Positions 15,403 to 17,416 of a DNA stretch of 17,416 nt are shown one piece after another. Position 1 is the first letter of the stretch. Each line of letters starts with the position of its first letter. Under the pieces are notes generated by a model that worked only from the letters and a program-made list of their open reading frames with translations, was not told the origin of the DNA and searched no databases. The position numbers and the translations under genes were made by a program. Source of the stretch: JAGNRR01 sp964612525 (GTDB taxonomy: Bacteria; Bacteroidota; Bacteroidia; Chitinophagales; Chitinophagaceae); the NCBI GenBank assembly GCA_964612525.1, contig CAZTCQ010000059.1:1-17416 (forward strand), given 5' to 3'.

Positions 15403-16275
15403 CTACCCCTTCTCCGCGGTATAAATGCAATAATTCCAAAGTCCACGTTTCCAACATTGATACTGATAGTAGGCACTCCACATATTTTCGTGCTTGCCTT
15501 TTCGTTTGCCAATTACGCGCAACACCCAATCAATCGCAACCGAAGGAATAAAAATGTAGAAAAGTCTTTTGATGCTAGGCTCAACATTTTTTGTTACTAC
15601 TTGTTTCTTGATATTCTTAAAACCTGCCTGTTCTAACTTTTCTTCAAATTCTTTTTCATAAGCAAAATCAGATACTGCCCAGCTCTTTGCCCAGTTTTTC
15701 ATAGCACTAGAATCTTTTGCCCTTCTCGACTCCGCTCGAAATGACAAATCATTTTTCCAAAAAAAATCTAACACAACCAACTTACCATTAGATTTTAATA
15801 AACGAGCTGACTCTTTGAGTACGTCTAGTTTATCCCGCGCATGGCAATAACTTTCTATTCCATAAACCACATCGTATATCGTACTTTCTAAGCTTGTATG
15901 ACAATAGTCTTCCGCATAAAATTTTGCATTCTCTGCTAAGCCACGATCCGATGCATCTTTATTGGCTTGTGCTATTTGTTTTCTTGTAATAGAAACACCG
16001 TCTACTTTTATAGCATACTTTTTTGCTAAGTACATGGCTGGCCCACCAATGCCACAACCTAAATCTGCTACTTGCATTCCGTTATGTAGTTGAGCGTTTT
16101 GAGCAACCTTCTCCGTCGTATTATTAATCGCCTCATTATGCGATTTAATCCCCTTCTCCCAAAAACCATAATGAAACGAACCATGCTTTTTAGCACCCCA
16201 AATTATTTCATAATCTTTCTGAGAAGATTGATAGTAATACTCTACTTCTTCGTGATATGTTTTTTGTTCTGCCAT
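15403..16275 (-). CDS. SAM-dependent methyltransferase, sterol/tocopherol-methyltransferase-like
   Basis: Cytoplasmic class I methyltransferase, 290 residues. SAM-binding motif I is VADLGCGIGGP (69-79), the form found in sterol C24- and tocopherol methyltransferases and related small-molecule enzymes. It is followed by KVDGVSITRKQIAQA (motif with the post-II acidic residue), the acidic AEDYCH segment (121-126) and GKLVVLDFFW (164-173). The N-terminal YYYQSSQKDYEIIWG and HYGFWEKG also match this branch. The C-terminal part has a hydrophobic stretch (YIFIPSVAIDWVLRVIG) that may contact membrane or lipid. Residues 176-187 (DLSFRAESRRAK) are encoded by a dispersed-repeat-like sequence and look inserted. 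The substrate is unknown. ATG at 16275 is the start; the gene is divergent from the truncated haemoglobin gene and convergent with the hydrolase. Confidence 0.85.
   Translation of the reverse strand: MAEQKTYHEEVEYYYQSSQKDYEIIWGAKKHGSFHYGFWEKGIKSHNEAINNTTEKVAQNAQLHNGMQVADLGCGIGGPAMYLAKKYAIKVDGVSITRKQIAQANKDASDRGLAENAKFYAEDYCHTSLESTIYDVVYGIESYCHARDKLDVLKESARLLKSNGKLVVLDFFWKNDLSFRAESRRAKDSSAMKNWAKSWAVSDFAYEKEFEEKLEQAGFKNIKKQVVTKNVEPSIKRLFYIFIPSVAIDWVLRVIGKRKGKHENMWSAYYQYQCWKRGLWNYCIYTAEKG
15721..15746. repeat. Dispersed-repeat-like sequence inside the methyltransferase gene
   Basis: On the minus strand this stretch reads TGTCATTTCGAGCGGAGTC and continues with GAGAAGG. It resembles a short repeat (GTCATTTCGAGC, GGAGTCGAGA) that I recall as common between genes in Bacteroidota. 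Here it is read in frame as LSFRAESRR and is more GC-rich than the surrounding gene. Identity as a repeat rests on recognition, not on counting copies. Confidence 0.5.
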
Positions 16276-16289
16276 TTACCTTAGGGTTT

Positions 16290-16304
16290 AAACCTGTGAG
16301 GTTT
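16290..16304. repeat. Palindrome AAACCT-GTG-AGGTTT
   Basis: A perfect 6-bp inverted repeat with a 3-base centre. It is the inverse, with one mismatch, of the palindrome at 16366-16380, and lies 14 bp upstream of the methyltransferase ATG, inside its likely 5' leader. It could be a small hairpin in that leader or half of a dispersed repeat. Confidence 0.6.
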
Positions 16305-16350
16305 ATCTCACAAATATCAAAAATCTGAAAGGATTAATACTAAATGCACA

Positions 16351-16362
16351 TGACAAATGTCA
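16351..16362. promoter_or_regulatory. Palindromic operator TGACA-AA-TGTCA, Crp/Fnr-like
   Basis: A perfect 5-bp dyad with a 2-base centre, TGACAAATGTCA, flanked by A on the left and A on the right. Its centre (16356.5) lies about 43 bp upstream of the transcript start expected from the -7 box at 16387-16394. That is close to the -41.5 position used by class II Crp/Fnr-family activators. Placed before a haemoglobin gene it might answer to oxygen or nitric oxide. The regulator is not in the window. Confidence 0.45.
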
Positions 16363-16365
16363 AAA

Positions 16366-16380
16366 AAACCTCATAGGTTT
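16366..16380. repeat. Palindrome AAACCT-CAT-AGGTTT
   Basis: A perfect 6-bp inverted repeat with a 3-base centre, matching the inverse of the 16290-16304 copy in 14 of 15 bases, 61 bp away. It sits between the Crp/Fnr-like dyad and the -7 box of the truncated haemoglobin gene, where a -33 element would be expected. Confidence 0.6.
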
Positions 16381-16386
16381 CTGTTT

Positions 16387-16394
16387 TACCTTTG
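16387..16394 (+). promoter_or_regulatory. -7 promoter element of the truncated haemoglobin operon
   Basis: TACCTTTG matches the Bacteroidota -7 consensus TAnnTTTG perfectly. The expected transcript start (about 16399-16401) coincides with the GTG start codon at 16401, so the mRNA may have almost no leader. It also rules out the upstream in-frame TTG at 16392, which lies inside the box. Confidence 0.55.
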
Positions 16395-16400
16395 CTCTTA

Positions 16401-16786
16401 GTGAAAGATATTGAAGATAGAAAAGACATAGCATTACTTGTAGATTCATTCTACGCCAAAGTGTTGAAAGATGATAAGATTAATTACTTCTTTACCGATA
16501 TAGCTAAGCTTGACTTTGAAAAACACATGCCCGCATCTATGATTTTTGGGAGTCTACCTTGTTTCACGCAGCTACTTACGCCGGCAACACCCTTAAGGTT
16601 CATAAAGATTTAAATAAAAAATCTCCCTTAGGGAAACAACACTTTGATACTTGGATAAGTCTTTTTAAAGAGACAGTTGATGATTTATTTGCAGGCACAA
16701 TAGCTGAACTGGCCAAGCAACGAGCTCAATCCATTGCAATGGTAATGCAGTTGAAAATTAAGGATAAAAAACAAGGTCTTTTATGA
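16401..16786 (+). pseudogene. Group III truncated haemoglobin, broken by a one-base frameshift
   Basis: Small haem protein of the group III truncated haemoglobins, linked in other bacteria to oxygen binding and nitric oxide defence. The N-terminal part (GTG 16401, KDIEDRKDIALLVDSFYAKV ... FEKHMP) and the C-terminal part (RIYDFWESTLFHAATYAGNT ... MVMQLKIKDKKQG) are both clearly this family but lie in different frames. They join at CCC 16530-16532: one extra C would give ATG CCC CGC ATC TAT and restore a 128-residue protein, a normal family length (386 bp is one short of 387). As read, translation goes out of frame before the haem-ligating His (in KVHKDLNKKSPL) and ends in about 70 residues. 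The second part has no further damage, so the change is recent, or a sequencing error. The end overlaps the next gene by 4 bp. Confidence 0.88.
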
Positions 16787-17124
16787 TTAGTGAGGGCAAT
16801 ACAATTTTCCTGAAATCACTAAACAATAGAGAACTATCATTTTTCTATGAATATCGTCTTAAGGGAATATCAGAGCAGTTCCAAAAAGAAATTAAAGATT
16901 TCATTCTAGAAAAAACTAGCCCCCAAGAAATAAAAAACGAAATACGTAAACCAACAAGACCACGAAAAACAAATTGTGCTAGATGCGGTTCAGAAAAACT
17001 TATTCGGAATCAATTACAAGATGATGAGTGTCAGGTATGCTTATTCATTACTAAAAGGAACAGTTGTTGGAAAAGCTTGGGCTACTTCCTAGACTTTTTA
17101 CTTCAGTTCATGTCGGGTATTTAA
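16783..17124 (+). CDS. Small protein with paired CxxC motifs, unknown function
   Basis: 113 residues, no recognised family. The N-terminal half is charged and helical (about 12-60, ELSFFYEYRLKGISEQFQKEI ...), followed by a basic KPTRPRKTN stretch. Then comes a likely zinc ribbon with two cysteine pairs, CARCG and CQVC (about 70-90), separated by a loop rich in Asp, Gln and Asn. The C-terminus is hydrophobic (SLGYFLDFLLQFMSGI). ATG at 16783 overlaps the haemoglobin stop (ATGA), so its translation is normally coupled to that gene; the frameshift upstream would probably lower its expression. The coupling suggests a partner role for the haemoglobin, for example in redox or metal sensing, but that is inference. 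Its stop codon shares TTAA with the stop of lysS on the other strand. Confidence 0.7.
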   Translation: MISEGNTIFLKSLNNRELSFFYEYRLKGISEQFQKEIKDFILEKTSPQEIKNEIRKPTRPRKTNCARCGSEKLIRNQLQDDECQVCLFITKRNSCWKSLGYFLDFLLQFMSGI

Positions 17125-17416
17125 ACCAACTTAATCTTCAAAACCTCACCATCCTTCCAAACCTCAACAAGCTCAGCAGCTTTTAATCCTTTCACAGCTT
17201 TATCCCACTTAGAATTACTGAGTCCTGCACTTTCTTTTACGGCCAATAGTTCAGCTTCATCGCTAGACAATAATTCATAAACTACTTTTTCGTTTTCGTT
17301 TAAGTCAGCGGGAGTTTCATTCACAGGAGCTACTTCTTCCACTTTTTCACGGCCTTGTTCAGGGCGCATTTGTGGGAAGAATAATACATCTTGAATTGAA
17401 GCATTATTCGTCATAA
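17121..17416 (-). CDS. lysS: Lysyl-tRNA synthetase, C-terminal end (partial)
   Basis: 3' end of the class II lysyl-tRNA synthetase gene; the frame is open to the window edge, so the first Met seen (17414) is internal. The recognisable part is TNNASIQDVLFFPQMRPE, the motif 3 end of the catalytic domain, where the final Arg contacts ATP and class II LysRS proteins usually stop. Here about 75 further residues follow: an acidic linker (EKVEEVAPVNETPADLN) and a small helical domain ending in a strand pair (ENEKVVYELLSSDEAELLAVKE ... GLKAAELVEVWKDGEVLKIKLV), which looks like a winged-helix fold. Extensions of this kind are known in Bacteroidota LysRS. The gene is convergent with the CxxC protein, with overlapping stop codons and no terminator visible between them. 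Confidence 0.9.
   Translation of the reverse strand, partial: MTNNASIQDVLFFPQMRPEQGREKVEEVAPVNETPADLNENEKVVYELLSSDEAELLAVKESAGLSNSKWDKAVKGLKAAELVEVWKDGEVLKIKLV

Noticed and set aside
16524..16540. Programmed frameshift in the truncated haemoglobin
   Set aside because: Restoring the frame needs a -1 slip at CCC-GCA, and there is no canonical slippery heptamer or strong downstream hairpin. A deletion or sequencing error is simpler.
1..17416. CRISPR array, tRNA, rRNA or insertion sequence
   Set aside because: I found no regularly spaced repeats, no cloverleaf-like or conserved rRNA sequence and no transposase-like protein on either strand.

Overview
This window is chromosomal DNA from a member of the Bacteroidota. 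The reasons are the AT-rich composition, promoters of the TAnnTTTG (-7) type instead of sigma70 -10 boxes, few Shine-Dalgarno sequences, a type III glutamine synthetase, an OprP/O-type porin and a lysyl-tRNA synthetase tail with a C-terminal extension. I cannot name the genus. I see no rRNA, tRNA, CRISPR array, prophage or transposase gene.

Layout. (1) 1-3234, minus strand: a phosphate uptake block, with an outer-membrane phosphate-type porin, the PstS lipoprotein and the PstC permease (cut by the window edge). The porin and pstS each carry an 11-bp-period direct repeat about 30 bp upstream of a -7 element, which looks like a Pho box. (2) 3421-5662, minus: type III glutamine synthetase with a clear terminator and its own promoter. 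(3) 5885-6778, plus: a YihY/BrkB membrane protein, tail to tail with (4) 6768-10749, minus: a run of mostly envelope genes (small basic exported protein, second YihY/BrkB protein, AlkB-like DNA repair dioxygenase, two-helix holin-like protein, unknown 148-residue protein, AI-2E family permease). (5) 10836-11864, minus: MltG murein transglycosylase, divergent from (6) 11974-15310, plus: a tightly packed four-gene operon (2-oxoacid dehydrogenase E2, pterin carbinolamine dehydratase, exported barrel-like protein, alpha/beta-hydrolase lipoprotein). (7) 15339-16380: a methyltransferase gene surrounded and interrupted by dispersed-repeat-like sequences. (8) 16401-17124, plus: a group III truncated haemoglobin broken by a one-base frameshift, translationally coupled to a small CxxC protein. 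(9) 17121-17416, minus: the 3' end of lysS.

Most of the gene content is ordinary housekeeping and envelope biology. I do not see a clearly new multi-gene system. The most informative signals are regulatory and evolutionary: the paired Pho-box-like repeats with matching geometry, a repeat element read through in frame inside the methyltransferase, the frameshifted globin with an Fnr/Crp-like palindrome about 43 bp upstream of its inferred start site, and an mltG promoter that forces a TTG start downstream of the longest reading frame.
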